Source of the DNA: Erinaceus europaeus
Taxonomy: Eukaryota > Chordata > Mammalia > Eulipotyphla > Erinaceidae
Direction of reading: 5' to 3'
NCBI RefSeq assembly: GCF_950295315.1
Contig: NC_080172.1
Span: 110,212,353 to 110,276,352 of the forward strand
Length of the DNA: 64,000 nt
The notes under the pieces are model-generated. The model had not been told where the DNA came from. It made no database searches and worked only from the letters and a program-made list of their open reading frames with translations. Shown here piece after piece: positions 9,690-20,647 of this stretch (positions are counted from its first letter, which is position 1; each line of letters starts with the position of its first letter). Both the position numbers and the translations under genes were made by a program.

Positions 9690-9930
9690 AAAAATATTGC
9701 TGGAGAGATGGTCCAGCAATACAGTTATATTCCTTGCAGGTCCTAGGTTCACTCCCTAGTACCACATATGATAAACTGCCGATTGAGTAGGGTGATAGCA
9801 CAATGGGTTAAGTGCAGGTGGCGCAAAGCGCAAGGACTGGCATAAGGATAAATTGCCAATCTAGTTAGCCTCTCTCTCTCCGTTACTCAGTCCCTCCCAC
9901 AAATGTCAATAAATCAGTTTAAAAATTTGA
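9690..9930 (+). mobile_element. Old SINE (type D-like), split
   Basis: 'gctggagagatggtccagc' to 'ctagtaccacatatgataaa' and, after a 62-bp interruption, 'tagcctctctctctccg' to an AATAAATC tail. The head and CT-rich tail arrangement is SINE-like and nearest to type D, but it is diverged. Confidence 0.5.
9770..9861 (+). mobile_element. Tailless SINE-head insertion (62 bp) with TSD
   Basis: Positions 9785-9846 match the first 62 nt of type A SINE, ending 'gactggcataag', with no body or tail. Flanks 'gataaactgccgatt' (9770-9784) and 'gataaattgccaatc' (9847-9861) match at 12 of 15 positions. The SINE would continue 'gatcc', overlapping the TSD start 'gat'. The host is the type D-like SINE. Confidence 0.7.
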
Positions 9931-10885
9931 ACTAAAGAATTTCTCTTTTTAGTAACACTTCAATGGCCTACTCAGTCATGAATGGTTTCCAAGGGTCTTC
10001 ACATCATATATATTTTGCCTTAAATACTTAAAATGCTTTTCGTGTCCTCTCCTGTTTCATCTCTCAGAGTAGACCTGCATCTTACAAGCTTGCTTCACAC
10101 ACTTATGACTTTACTTGTTCTCCAGGGTGGATACCCAGAGGGGGCCTTTCTCTAGGTTAACTTTCACTTACAGATCATTGTAATGTGGGTACTTGCTGAC
10201 CATTTTCAAATGATACATTCAAATAATCTCAACTTTTTGTACAAAGAGATAAGAAATAATATAAAGACAGTATAGGATCGGGTTTGAAAAAGAACAAGGT
10301 TATCACTCTGAATATAAAAGTAATTCTAGAATACTATGAAAAAGAACAGTGCACCGATACAGTTTTCCCTCAAAACATGTCTACTGCTCAAGGTTGCACT
10401 GTTTCCATATTATAATGATCCTACTGTTGGTAGTCCTGTGCCACTGCTTAAGAGAGCATTTCTCTATTTTCATCATATTATAGGTTCCCTCTAGTCCTCA
10501 TTCTTTTTTTTATATTTATTCCCTTTTTTTATATTTATTCCCCACACACACACCTTGACCATTGCATAGACTACTTCAAGTGTCTTTTCTTAAATATAAG
10601 AGACATAGAGAGAAGTTGTAAAAATTTCTGAAGTCACCACCAAGGAGATTGTGGCTATAAGTATACACTGAGATCTTTCTACAGGAAGCAAAATAACTAG
10701 TAGAAACTTTCTATGACTTGTAGATAGATTCACTTTATATCCTTATGGTTTTACCATAGTAATAGCAGTCTTCATTTACTGAGCAACAACATGCTAAGTA
10801 TTGAAGAGACATTATTTTTAACTCTTACAAAAACACTGAAGTACGGTCACTTATGTCTTGCTGAGATGAATTAAGAATAATTATG
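9931..10885. other. Mostly unique sequence
   Basis: No gene, SINE head or L1 motif recognised. At 10504-10545 two short 'tatatttattccc' blocks look like debris of a type A tail. The rest is AT-rich with no convincing frame. Confidence 0.5.
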
Positions 10886-11102
10886 TGGGGGGAGGCATAC
10901 AGTGATGCACCTGGTTAGGCACACACATTACAGTGTACAAGGACCCAGGTTTAAGCCCCTGATCCCCACCTGCAGGGTAAAAGCTTTACAAGTGGTGAAG
11001 CAAGTACTGCAGGTGTCTCTCTGTCTCTCTCCCTCTCTATCTTATGTCCCTCTCAATTTTTATCCAATACTAAATAAAGAAATAAAATATTAAAAAATAA
11101 AA
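10886..11102 (+). mobile_element. tRNA-derived SINE type B
   Basis: Complete plus copy: 'gtgatgcacctggttaggc', 'caaggacccaggtttaagcc', 'gctttacaagtggtgaagca', CT-rich body and an AAATAAAG tail. Confidence 0.85.
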
Positions 11103-11134
11103 GCATCTACATAAAAAAGGAATGATAATGTTGA

Positions 11135-11273
11135 GGGTAGGGGTAGATCACATAATGATTTTGCAAAGAGTATCTCATGCCTCAGGCTCCGAAGTTCCAG
11201 GTTCAATCTCCTACAGCACCATAAGATGGAGATGAGCAGTGCACGGCACTGGCTGGGGAGAAGAAGGAGAGGA
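11135..11273 (+). mobile_element. tRNA-derived SINE type C
   Basis: Plus copy: 'tcacataatgattttgcaaa', 'gcctcaggctccgaagttcc', 'aggttcaatctcctacagca', 'gatgagcagtgcac'. The B-box-like 'ggttcaatctc' is present. Confidence 0.75.
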
Positions 11274-11505
11274 ATTATGTGGGATATAGAGAATTTAAAC
11301 ACATGAACTCAAAAAAAGAGAGAGACCTAGAGGAGAAAAAAAAAAAAGGAAGCCAAACTGTTTCTAAGACTCTCTGTGAACTATAACAGTCATCATTAGG
11401 ACATTAGGAAGAAATAACTTTCGTGCTAGGTGTGGCATGGAATTGTACCTCTGTGATTTTTTAGTCTTGTGAGCTACTGTCAAATTACTAATAAAAAGAA
11501 TGATT
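11274..11505 (+). mobile_element. Old L1 3'-end fragment
   Basis: It aligns by eye with 41255-41470: 'atgtgggatatagagaattt', 'caaactgtttctaagactct', then 'gtgtggcatggaattgtacc' and a terminal 'ttactaataaaaa'. It belongs to an older L1 3' UTR type. Confidence 0.55.
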
Positions 11506-13266
11506 AGTATTCAAGGTTGCACAAATAATGTAGTAAGTAGCAAAATATATATTGACTCTAAAATTGCCAGACTCCAGGACTGCACCTGGTCCATAAGTAC
11601 ACTTTTTTCTTCTGCTCTTGTGTCTTTGCCTTACATAGGCATCTGATACTACTACTTTAGAGCTTGCCATAAACCTGACATATATTTACATAATACAAGA
11701 ATGAAGCTACATCTATGGACATCTGATAATCCAGCCTCATTCCCTAGTATATATATGAGAATTTCCTCTCCAACTTTCTGTCTACATCATGTGCAGTGAA
11801 AAATTAATCAAAGTTTGAAATTGAAAGTACAATGTCCTCATTAGTCAAATTCACCTCTCATTGAGAAGATAACATTCATGTAGAAATAACCCAGCAGCAT
11901 TTGTGACTGTACTTTAAATATATAAATAGACTGACATCTAAGCAATCTTCCAGAGAGAGAGGGTAATATGGAGCTTTAACTTATTTTGACTTGATAAAAG
12001 GATGGAAGAATTCACAGTTTGAATAGTGTTTGGAACATTGAAATGTATATTTGAATAGTAGCAAACATTTGTACTATAATTTTGTAATACAAAATTTCCT
12101 CCTTTTTTCCCTATATGGAGTTTGGGTGTTTTTTTTTTTTTTCTAACTGAATACCGAAAGAACATTAACAGCTGTATACAACCCAAGTCAGTCTACTTCA
12201 GTTGGGGTTCATTGAGAAACACCCACACTCAGATCAATGATGCTATTGCACAAGTAGACATGATTTCCAACATTTCATTTCTAGCATTCTCTTTAAATTG
12301 TATTCATTTCTACGAATGTCTCTCCTTTGTAAGGTAAGACCAATAACAATTTTTTCTTTCAAAACAGCAAACAACAACAACAAAAAAAAAAAGTAAAAGT
12401 CTGCACCTTTCTTCTAGAGCCCTTGATGGAGACCAATCTCTATTTAACTTGTCCTGTAGCTGGCACTTCTCGAATCACTACATAGAAATAATAGCTGACT
12501 TTTTTTTTTACACTAAATGCATTAAAGAATTAGAACTGATGTAAAAAATACCATTATTTTGACATTCTCTAATTTGAAAAGGGTAAATCGGTTTAAGCCG
12601 TTTTTATTTAAAATCAGCTCTTTAGGCTGTATACTCATTCTGGTTGCCAAGTTTCAACCCAAAGTGAATGTTAAGGTCTATGTTATTAACCCTTGAAAAA
12701 TGAGCTCTATCATGGAAACAGTGACAGACCTGAGGGCTCCCAGGTGCAGCTGTTGAGGCTGACAGTCAAGTAAGAGTAATGCCTGGCTTCTTCATAAGCA
12801 AATCACGTAATATTTGCTTACCATTAAAGGGCAATGTCAGATTATCATAAAAGTGTTTAGATAAATACCTTTATTTAAAGAAACCAAATCCATGTACACT
12901 GAGATCTCTATGGCTGACATACCATGATAAATCACCTCATTATACAGGAAGCCACAAATATGACGACTGAGGATGAGTGTGATTGTAAATATGACTGCTG
13001 TAATTCAGTGGTGGTTTGTAATGACCCTCAATATAAAAAAAATAAATACATAAAGTTAAATACCTGTAGATCATGGCAATTATCTCCCTTGGAAGCATCT
13101 GGAAATAGTGAGCAGCTACCACCCTACACTTACAGTGATATCCAAATAAGTTTTCTAGGATTTGAATTTTGCTTCTTAGAAGGAAGTCCTATGTAAATTT
13201 TTGTCAGTAATGTCTGAATTAGACAGCTGCAAGTTTTCTAATCATGTAGCAAGCAATTTAGGAAAT
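11506..13266. other. Unique sequence block
   Basis: About 1.76 kb with no recognised repeat apart from short T and A runs (12127-12143, 12381-12392). Several short frames exist, the longest at 12924-13196, without family match or codon signal. The part at 12560-12920 ('taaatcggtttaagccgttt', 'ggtgcagctgttgaggctga') has a less AT-rich texture and could be conserved non-coding DNA, which cannot be judged from one sequence. Confidence 0.5.
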
Positions 13267-13566
13267 ACAGGGGCCTGGGTGGTGGTGTACCAGGTTAAAT
13301 GTACATAATACTAAGCACAAGGACCATGCAAGAATCCGGGTTCTAGCCCCCCAGCTCTCCACCTGCAGGTGTGTGTGTGGGGGGGGGGGGGTGCTTCACA
13401 AGCAGTGAAGCAGATCTGCAGGTATCTGCCTTTCTCTCTCCCTCTGTATCTCCCCATCCACTCTCGATTTGCCTCAGTCCTATCCAATAAAACAGAAAAA
13501 AACATGGTCACCAGGAGCGAGCGGTAGATTCATAGTGCCAGAACCAAACCCCACCAATATCCCTAG
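13267..13566 (+). mobile_element. tRNA-derived SINE type B with 3' module and G run
   Basis: Head 'gggcctgggtggtggtgtac', core, then a TG-repeat plus a G12 run at 13380-13391 inserted into the core. The 3' module 'caccaggagcgagcggtag' to 'ccaatatccctagagg' is followed by the purine microsatellite, which probably grew from the SINE tail. Confidence 0.8.
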
Positions 13567-13836
13567 AGGAAAGAGAAGAGAAGAGAAGAGAAGAGAAGAG
13601 AAGAGAAGAGAAGAGAAGAGAAGAGAAGAGAAGAGAAGAGAAGAGAAGAAAGAAGAAGGAAGGGAAAGAGGGAGGGAGGAAAGAAGGCAGGAAGGCACGA
13701 AGGCAGGAAGGCAGGAAGGCAGGAAGGCAGGAAGGCAGGAAGGCAGGAAGGCAGGAAGGAAGGAAGGAAGGAAGGAAGGAAGGAAGGAAGGAAGGAAGGA
13801 CCGGAAGGAGGGAGGGAGGGAGAAAGAAAGAAAGCA
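13567..13836 (+). repeat. Composite purine microsatellite
   Basis: A near-pure purine strand in three blocks: a 5-bp AGAGA/AAGAG array (13567-13648), an 8-bp 'aaggcagg' array (about 13684-13756) and a 4-bp GGAA array (about 13756-13799), with GGGA/GAAA after it. Long frames on both strands here are repeat artefacts. Confidence 0.95.
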
Positions 13837-14357
13837 CAAACTGATGGATTTATATTTTGGCCAAGGAAATGCTAAAGCTTTCTCTAATGGTGTGTATGTG
13901 TGTATGTAATCAGAGATATACATTTACAATTCATGCACTTCATTGCATATAAATTATTTCACATCTTTCGTAAAAGTTAAAAAACAAACAAACAAAAAAG
14001 TTCTAAAATTACTAAGGTATTTCTTTAAATGACAGATTGTTAATGCCAGCTTTAAGTGTAACTTCCAGATTAGATATTTATTTCCTGCTCTCCAGTCCTA
14101 ACCTCCCAAGTCCTGTCATACTCTTGCAGAAAACATCAGTGCAGATTTCTTCCTAGTGTGAGTTAAAGATTCAAATTCAGAAATATTAATTTGAAACTGA
14201 GCGTTCTCAAAAAAGTTGCATTATCTTTGTAGAGAAATTATTATGCTCGAATATGAAGACACTTTCATTACAGCAAATAACAAATGTCTCCCAGACCAAC
14301 TAAAAGAAGTAAAAATATATTGCATGATAGTACTTCTGTTCTTCTTACTATATATGT
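13837..14357. other. Unique sequence, nothing recognised
   Basis: AT-rich, with no repeat landmarks beyond a short AAAC run near 13981. Confidence 0.5.
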
Positions 14358-14544
14358 ATATTTATTTATTTATTATTTGATAGAGACAGAGAGAAATCAG
14401 GAAGAAGGAGGAGGCAGACAAACAGACAGCCCAGCTTCACCATTTGTTGAAGATTTCCCCCTGTAGGTAGGGACCAGGGGCTTGACCCAGGTCTTTGCGC
14501 AGTGTAGTATGTGTGCTTAACCTGGTGTACCACTACCTGGCCCC
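14358..14544 (-). mobile_element. tRNA-derived SINE type B
   Basis: Reverse-complement copy: 'tttatttattatttgataga', 'cagcttcaccatttgttgaa', 'gggaccaggggcttgaccca' and the head ending 'gtaccactacctggcccc'. Confidence 0.8.
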
Positions 14545-14842
14545 CTGGTACATCTGTTATTTAGAGCTGAACTCTAAATGGTCTTTGGGTTACGTCAATA
14601 TGTGTCTTCCTTTTATATCCAAATTAGATTGCTGTTAAATAGAAATGTCTTCTAAATATTCGAAACTGCGTGAAATAAATTTCATAGTCAACCTTATAAA
14701 ATTATTTTCGAATGTACTGAGATATAATTGATTGCTAGCATTACTTAAGCTTAAAATGTATAATATAATTATGTAATATATGTAATTATTGAGAAATTAT
14801 TGCTACAATAAATTTAATTAGCACATAAAAAAGAAGTAAGAT

Positions 14843-15252
14843 CTCTGCATCCCTGTAGATCTGAGCTCACATTCTGTGGTCATGAGTAGGAACATCCCAA
14901 GCTGTCCACCAGACTTCCCTGGACAGACAGCCCTACCAATGTGTCCTGGAGCTCCGCTTCCCCAGAGCCCCACTCCACTAGGGAAAGAGAGAGGCAGGTT
15001 GGGAGTATGGATCAATCTGTCAACGCCCATGTTCAGCGGGGAAGCAATTACAGAAGCCAGACCTTCCACCTTCTGCATCCCACAGTGACCTTGGGTCCAT
15101 ACTCCCAGAGGGTTAAAGAATAAGAAAGCTATCAGGGGAGGGGAGGGGATACAGAGTTCTGGTGGTGGGAATTGTGTGGAGTTGAATCCCTCTTATCCTA
15201 TGGTTTTTGTCAGTGTTTCCTTTTTATAAATAAAAAATAAAAAAGACTTCAA
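14843..15252 (+). mobile_element. Repeat R with 5' inversion (twin priming) and TSD
   Basis: Positions 14843-14906 match R in reverse complement ('gtagatctgagctcacattc', 'gtcatgagtaggaacat'); from about 14908 on the copy is in sense orientation to the poly-A. Both parts lie inside one perfect 16-bp target-site duplication, 'aaaaaagaagtaagat', at 14827-14842 and 15253-15268. Such inverted 5' segments are the mark of twin priming by L1 machinery. Confidence 0.85.
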
Positions 15253-15268
15253 AAAAAAGAAGTAAGAT

Positions 15269-16138
15269 AAAAAGAGAAAAAGGGAGGGAAGAGAGAAAAG
15301 GGGGGGAGTCAAATGTTCTTCAGGCTACACAGAACTGGAGATCAAAGATGCCTGACTTTTCTATCTTCAAGACAGAGAGAAGGTTTCCTGAGCCTCAGTT
15401 CATCTTTCCCATCACTATTCAAAATCTTAAAACCTGTGCCTCTTACCTCTACGTCACCCTCTCTCACCTGCCCAATAGCCAGGTGTAGGACAAAAGGACA
15501 TAAGGATTCCCCAGCTATCTGCTATCTGCCGGAGACATGGGTGATATCAGAATAGCTCGGCCTCATGTTTAAAAATCAAATATTCCACTTACTTTTCAAT
15601 TTATTTTCAAGTTAGAAACTTGTTTGACTCTTGGTAAAGAAAAAACCCAAAGCATATTCGGTATCTGTGCTTATGCAGTACACAGACACCTGAGTATGGT
15701 AAATGCCGTTTGAGTAGCATATGTCCTTCCTGATTTAATTCATCAAGCTTGACAGCACTGGTAAGAACAATAGTCACATTACATTTAGGTCCACTGGCAT
15801 AGCTCTCATGATGTACATTAAAAAGATGTAATATATATTATGAATGTGAGAGCAGGTAGATACAGACACACATTTCACTCCAAGGTACATTAATAGAATA
15901 ATAAATCCCATATATGAAATCTACAAGAACCAAAATACTCTGACTGAAGATATCTGTACGGAATTAGGTGCCAAATAAAATGTCACAATCAAATAAAGCA
16001 TTCCTTTATGAGAAGCATAAGGTATTTTCGAGCTAGAAGAAAACTTTTAAATCATCCAGTAAAACATGTTCATTGATAGAGATCATGCCTGGGCTCAAGA
16101 ATGAGTAAATGACTTGCATGTGGTTATCCCCAATTAGA
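15269..16138. other. Unique sequence, nothing recognised
   Basis: A purine-rich start (15269-15310), then text without repeat landmarks. The short frame at 15313-15555 has no recognisable domain. Confidence 0.5.
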
Positions 16139-16148
16139 AGTAAAACCA

Positions 16149-16465
16149 GGGAGTGGGGCGGTAGTGCAGCAGGTTAAGCGCACATGGCACAAAGCGCAAG
16201 GACAGGCATAAGGATCCCGGTTTGAGCCCCTAGTTCCCCACCTGCAGGGGAGTCACTTCACAGGTGGTGAAGCAGGTCTTCAGGTGTCTATCTTTCTCTC
16301 CCCCTCTCTGTCTTCCCTCCTCTCTCTATTTCTCTCTGTCCTATCTAACAACGACAACATCAATAACACCAATAATAACTACAAGTGCCAGAGTGATGTC
16401 TGGTTCTTTCTCTCTCCTCCTATCTTCCTCATAAATAAATAAAATCTTTAAAAAAGACAAAAAGG
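16149..16465 (+). mobile_element. Chimeric SINE: type A body with type D tail
   Basis: Positions 16149-16382 are a type A head and body ending in the AAC/AAT stretch. From 16385 the text switches to the type D 3' half ('gtgccagagtgatgtctggt', CT-rich, 'aataaataaaatcttta'). The duplication 'agtaaaacca' at 16139-16148 and 16466-16475 flanks the whole unit, so it inserted as one RNA. Template switching or a fused master copy would explain it. Confidence 0.75.
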
Positions 16466-16664
16466 AGTAAAACCAAAAGTGAAGTTTTCTTTCTCCAAGT
16501 ACAGTGCTCCCTCCATTACCCATGAAGCGTCACTCGTCAAGGACTCACTGTAACTTCCTCATTAGCTCATTTCAATATGCCCATAGATGTTATTGGTGAT
16601 GTGTCTCTGCATGTACGTACCACTGCTACATATTTATGAACTGAATTTATTCATGATTTCTTAT

Positions 16665-17935
16665 TTATTTATTTATTTTTAATTTATAAAAAGGAAACAT
16701 TGACAAAACCATAGGATAAGAGGGGTACAACTCCACACAGTTCCTACCACCAGAACTCCCTATCCCATCCCCTCCCCAACAGCTTTCCTATTCTTTATCC
16801 CTCTGGGAGTATGGACCCAAGGTCATTATGGGATGCAAAAGGTGGAAGGTCTGGCTTCTGTAATTGCTTCCCTGCTGAACATGGACATTGACAGGTTGAT
16901 CCATACTCCCAGCCTGCCTCTCTCTTTCCCTAGTGGGGTGGGGTTCTGGGGAAGCAGAGCTCCAAGACACATTGGTGGGGTTGTCTGTCCAGGGAAGTCT
17001 GGTTGGCATCATGCTAGCATCTCGAACCTGGTGGCTGAAAAGAGAGTTGACCTAATGGCTAGAATAGTGTAGATGAAGAGTTGGGGGGAGTGGGGTCTCC
17101 GTTTTATAGATAGTTAGTAGGCATATTTCAGTTACATTCCAAAGGGCCTGTGGCTATACTACTTTGTTGTTGTTGTTTTCCTGTTGTTGTTTTTTTCCCT
17201 ACCCCTGAAATCTGAAATGCAGGTGGATCCAAGTTATTGTCTGGGGAGATGATCTCATGGCTGGAAAAAGGACTAGAAAGCTGGATCTGGGAAGAGAATA
17301 GTTCCCAAATACGGGAAAGGTGTATAGATATTGTTGACTCTAAACCCCATTGATCTGATGTGATATGGGTCCCAGATTCAGCTCAGGAGCCCATGTGACC
17401 TCTGCATGCCTGTAGATCTGAGCTCACATTCTGTGGTCATGAGTAGGAACATTCCAAGCTGTCCTAATATAGACCCATCTTCCTCAGGTGTAGCATGGAG
17501 TATATTGTCCAGCCTTCCTTCAGAGGATGGAACATTCTCTACCAATGTTGATCCAAGTTGAGAGCAAGCTCCTATGGGGGACGCACAAAGGGGTCTATTG
17601 TGTTGTTCCTGATAGTGATGACCAGTAACAATGGAGAGAGCGACTTATTAGAGGTCTAGGCCCATCATGTCTGTTTGGGAATCTCAGGACTCCCCAAATG
17701 GGATGAGCTGATGGGGTGATGGGGTGATGGGCGATGGGATGATGGGGTGATAGGTGATGGGGTGGTCTGATAGTGACTAGAGAGTCATCATTAAAGAATT
17801 CCAATTTCTTACCCTTATTCAGTTTTTGCAGCCCTTGCTTTGATAAGGTTAGCTTTGGAGTGAGTGAGGGAAGTGTAATAGGAAGTAGGTAAGGAGGGTA
17901 TCTAAGTCTAAGCAGACACTATTTCATTATGAACT
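16665..17935 (-). mobile_element. Repeat R, long copy
   Basis: Reverse-complement copy from the (sense) poly-A tail at 16665 to about 17935. Landmarks: 'aaaccataggataagagggg', 'tccctctgggagtatggacc', 'cttctgtaattgcttccctg', 'gtggtcatgagtaggaacat'. Near 17700-17762 a GATGGGGT-rich stretch is locally expanded. GTT runs at 17164-17190 are also present. Confidence 0.8.
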
Positions 17936-18006
17936 TTATACAACATATAAAAGACTCAGCATATGCATTAAAAAGACTCAGTCTGTGCATTAAAAAGTTT
18001 GAGACA

Positions 18007-18306
18007 GGAGTCAGGCAATAGCACAGTGGGTTAAGCGCATGTGGTGCAAAGTGCAAGGACTGGCATGAGGATCCCGGTTTGAGCCCCTGGCTCCCCACCT
18101 GCAGAGGAGTTGCTTCACAGGCAGTGAAGCAGGTCTGCAGGTGTCTCTCTTTCTCTCCTCCTCTCTGTCTTCCCCTCCTCTCTCCATTTCTCTCTGTCCT
18201 ATCCAACAATGATGACATCAATAACAGCAACAATAATAACTTCAACAACAATAAAAAGACAAGAAGGGCAACAAAAGGGAAAATAAATCAATAAAAAAAA
18301 TTTTAA
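18007..18306 (+). mobile_element. tRNA-derived SINE type A with TSD
   Basis: Full-length plus copy ending in AAATCAATAAAAAAAA. The TSD 'tttgagaca' is seen at 17998-18006 and 18307-18315. Confidence 0.85.
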
Positions 18307-18339
18307 TTTGAGACATTCAATCAATTTTTCATCTCATAT

Positions 18340-18715
18340 TAATAAAATAGTGATTTTTATGACTACAAATTAATAGGTGTGTACATAAACACCATTCCCA
18401 CCACCAAAAGACCATATCCTATCCAATCCTCCCTCCCTCCCTGCCCCCACCCCGTGAAGCCAAACATCCACCCTGACCCTCCACCCAGGGTTTTTACTTT
18501 GGTGCCATACTCCAAATTTAGTCAAATCCTGCTTTGAGTTTCCCTTTCTATTTTTATTTCTCAATTTCTGTTTATGAGTGGGATCATCCCTTACTCATCT
18601 TTATCTTTCTGACTTAGTTCACTTAACATAATTCCTTCTAGCTCTGTCCAAGATGGGTCAGAGAAGGTGGGTTCATTGTTCTTAAAAACTGAGTAGTATT
18701 ACTCATGATTTCTGA
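18340..18715 (-). mobile_element. L1 3'-end fragment
   Basis: Reverse complement of an L1 3' end: 'acaccattcccaccaccaaa' on the UTR side, then 'tgacttagttcacttaacat' and 'gctctgtccaagatgggtca', the usual end of L1 ORF2/3' UTR. Confidence 0.65.
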
Positions 18716-18887
18716 TGCTTCTGCTAACTCAGTCAATTTCATCTCCTCTCTAAGACAGAATCTGGAACCACGCTAAATTCCTTAAGCTCAAAAAATCAAT
18801 ATATTAACAGTCTGAGCTATGAGGTCACTCAGACCATTGGTGATGTAGGCAAATATCAGCCATTTACATTCTGTATGGATATCTTCG

Positions 18888-19097
18888 GAGTCAGGTGGTG
18901 GCACACCTGGTTGAGTGCACCTATTCCTATGCACAAGGACCTGGGTTCAAACCCCCAGGCCCTACTTGCAGGGAGAAAGCTTCACAAGCGGTGAAGCAGA
19001 TCTACAGGTGTTTCTCTGTCTTTCTTCTTCCCTATTTCCCTCTTTCCTCTAAATTTCTCTCAGTCTTATCAAATGAAATAAAGTTCAAAAAGTTAAA
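18888..19097 (+). mobile_element. tRNA-derived SINE type B
   Basis: Complete plus copy: 'ggtggcacacctggttgagt', 'acaaggacctgggttcaaac', 'agcttcacaagcggtgaagc', CT-rich body, AAATAAAG tail. Confidence 0.85.
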
Positions 19098-19289
19098 TAG
19101 AAGTTTTTGTGGTGCCTAGCACAAACATGCAAGATCACAACTTCATCTACAGTACTCTATTAGACTATGAGGTCAAATTAATGCCTAGGAGTTAGATCAG
19201 TACTAAAACACAAGCCATGCAATTGCAAGTACATAAAATGGTAGAGAGATTCTCTCACTCATTTAAAATAAAATGCATTTCTATTTTAT

Positions 19290-19363
19290 TTTTTTAATTT
19301 TTTATTATTGTTATTTATTGATAGAGACATCCAGAGATTGATGAAGGGGAATATATATATGTA

Positions 19364-19448
<85 letters not shown>

Positions 19449-19628
19449 AGAGGGAGGGAGAGGGAGAAGGAGAATGAGAAGGAGAGAGGGAGAGAGCTTC
19501 AGCACTGCTTTACCAGCAATGCTTTTACCAGCAATGCTTTCCTCCTGCAGATGGAGACCAAGGGATATGAACCCAGGTCCTTGCACATTGTAGCATGTGC
19601 GCTCAACTAGGTGTGCCAACATTCAGTC
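19290..19628 (-). mobile_element. tRNA-derived SINE type B with internal microsatellite
   Basis: Reverse-complement copy whose purine-rich body has expanded into (TA)n followed by (GA)n and GGGA at about 19349-19495. Its core contains a short internal duplication of 'accagcaatgctttt' near 19511-19540. The long frames on both strands come from the expansion. Confidence 0.8.
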
Positions 19629-20308
19629 CCATGAAATGCTTCTCTGAAGACCAAATCAGTTACCAGAAAGGGAGAGAAGGAGTTTGTTAAATTGGATAAG
19701 GAGTCAAAAGACAGAATTGGATTTTTAGTATGAAGCATAATGTACTATCCAGATATGCTGACATAACGATGGACACATGGACCCCATCCAATACTAAAAT
19801 TTGATGTTACCTCAGTAAAAGTATTTACCAAAAAAAACCGATACTTATTCAGTATTAACTAAATGAACTTAATCAAAGAATTGAAGTTAAAGAGCTGTAT
19901 TACAACTCAGAATGTCTCAACACAAATCAAAACAGATAGACACTGTGGCTAGTGTAAGAAAATAAGAGAATTAAAATTTCAAGTTTCCAATCCTGGAGTT
20001 CAGTCAGTGGACCCCCTTTCAAACATGTACACAAAAAGGGCCCCAAAATGAATCACAGATGTAAAAGTTGTTCACAGCATAGTTTAACTACTGGGAAGAA
20101 TGTGAATATTGAAACTGCAATATTTCACCAGATATCAAATGTAAGATTATCAGAATCAGTTGAAAAACCAGAGAGAGCATCAAGCAATGTGCTTACAGAA
20201 TTTGCCTTTGAGAAATACAGACATCAGTTGACCTTCTGAAAATCGGTATAAAAATTGGAACCTGCATCTGTTTTTCAGCTGAGATGTTCTAAAACCTAAG
20301 TACAATTC
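19629..20308. other. Unique sequence, nothing recognised
   Basis: AT-rich text with no repeat landmarks; the short frame at 20048-20239 has no recognisable domain. Confidence 0.5.
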
Positions 20309-20320
20309 AGCTTATAGGGT

Positions 20321-20647
20321 ACTTTTTTTTTTTTTGCCTCCAGGGTTATCGCTGGGGCTCAGTGCCTGCACTACGAATCCACTGCTCCTGGAGGCCATTT
20401 TTTCCCATTTTGTTGCTCTTGTTGTAGTTGTTGTTGTTGGTGGTGGTGATATAGCTATTGCTGGATAGAACAGAAATTGAGAAAGAGGGGGAAGACAGAG
20501 AGGAGGAAAGAAAGACATCTGCAGACCTTCACAAGCGGTGAAGCAACTCCCCTGCAGGTGGAGAGCTGGGAGCGCGAACTGGTATCCTTGCCAGTCCTTG
20601 CACTCTGCACCATGTGCACCTAACTGGCTGCACTACTGCCCAGCCCC
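20321..20647 (-). mobile_element. tRNA-derived SINE type A with 3' module and TSD
   Basis: Reverse-complement copy beginning with the 3' module ('gcctccagggttatcgctgg' to 'gaatccactgctcctggagg'), then a GTT-rich part, body, core and head ending 'ctactgcccagccccc'. Near-identical flanks 'tatagggtac' (about 20311) and 'tatagagtac' (about 20648) are the TSD. Confidence 0.85.

Noticed and set aside
13469..13923. Frames of about 146 codons on both strands, rich in Glu/Lys/Arg or Leu/Pro/Ser.
   Set aside because: They are translations of the purine microsatellite; both strands are open because the repeat lacks stop codons.
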